Assembly: GCA_023139025.1 (NCBI GenBank)
Contig: JAGLOH010000024.1
Location: 1 to 13,658, forward strand
DNA: 13,658 nt
Direction of reading: 5' to 3'
Source: Candidatus Heimdallarchaeota archaeon
GTDB taxonomy: Archaea > Asgardarchaeota > Heimdallarchaeia > Heimdallarchaeales > Heimdallarchaeaceae
The notes beneath the pieces are model-generated. The model ran no database searches. It worked only from the letters and a program-made list of their open reading frames with translations, and was not told the DNA's origin. Below are positions 13,534 through 13,658 of this stretch, piece after piece. A program made the position numbers and the translations under genes. Position 1 is the stretch's first letter; every line of letters starts with the position of its first letter.

Positions 13534-13658
13534 TTATTTGATTTCTTTTAAGCTTTCCTTCATTATAGCAGCTACATCTTCTGGAAACATTGTTGCTATT
13601 CTGTAAGTTTCCATAATTTCTGCTCCACCAATTCTTTGTATAGGAATAATATCTATGA
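13534..13658 (-). CDS. Unidentified protein, C-terminal 40 residues (runs off the right edge)
   Basis: An open frame enters from the right edge on the minus strand and ends at TAA (13534-13536). The visible residues begin IDIIPIQRIGGAEIMETYRI and end in a helix finishing KESLKEIK. The frame has the same base usage as its neighbours and stops 22 bases before the GH57 gene on the same strand, so it is probably the preceding gene of the glgA operon. Forty residues give no recognisable motif, and I cannot name a family. Confidence 0.6.
   Translation of the reverse strand, partial: IDIIPIQRIGGAEIMETYRIATMFPEDVAAIMKESLKEIK

Noticed and set aside
1..13658. CRISPR arrays, tRNA/rRNA genes, transposases, integrases
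   Set aside because: No regularly spaced repeats, RNA gene signatures or mobile-element genes were seen on either strand; the only repeat pair found is the 47-base one reported.

Overview
The window looks like an AT-rich archaeal chromosome segment. Several starts lie about 26-28 bases downstream of TATA-like boxes, which implies short or absent leaders. Other starts carry archaeal-type GGTGA, GAGG or GGGG ribosome binding sites, and genes end in oligo-T tracts. The gene set combines family GH57 enzymes with a GT5 glycogen synthase, a single-domain VKOR, and surface proteins (NosD-type beta-helix, LVIVD propeller) with a C-terminal membrane anchor. I would guess an Asgard archaeon, perhaps Heimdallarchaeia-like, but that placement is inference from gene style only. 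No tRNA, rRNA, CRISPR array, transposase or integrase was seen.

Layout. Positions 1-1065 (minus): the start of a sugar-nucleotide epimerase/dehydratase gene and a GT-B glycosyltransferase, probably the end of a surface-polysaccharide cluster. Positions 1194-2677: three small thiol-rich proteins, namely an AhpD/CMD-family protein (+), a CpXC zinc-finger protein (-) and a VKOR-family membrane thiol oxidoreductase (+). Positions 2744-4981 (+): a 745-residue secreted beta-helix protein. Positions 5050-6590 (+): a phosphohexomutase-fold protein in which every signature loop of the active site is altered, translationally coupled to a 50-residue four-cysteine zinc ribbon. Positions 6652-8376 (+): a GH57 1,4-alpha-glucan branching enzyme. 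Positions 8503-9618 (+): an LVIVD beta-propeller surface protein. Positions 9705-10760 (-): an unidentified polytopic membrane protein. Positions 10894-13658 (-): an operon-like run of an unidentified partial gene, a GH57 amylase/glucanotransferase-like enzyme and glycogen synthase GlgA.

How it fits together. Glycogen synthase, branching enzyme and a second GH57 enzyme would together build and remodel an alpha-glucan store. The two gene groups face each other around a 2.5-kb block holding the LVIVD and membrane-protein genes. That block is bounded by a 47-base direct repeat (41/47 identical by eye): the 3' end of the branching-enzyme gene recurs, with an internal stop codon, against the 3' end of glgA. 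I read this as the scar of an insertion or duplication at what was once a compact convergent branching-enzyme/glgA junction.

The best candidates for something undescribed are the catalytically degenerate phosphohexomutase with its coupled zinc-ribbon microprotein, and the direct-repeat scar in the glycogen locus.
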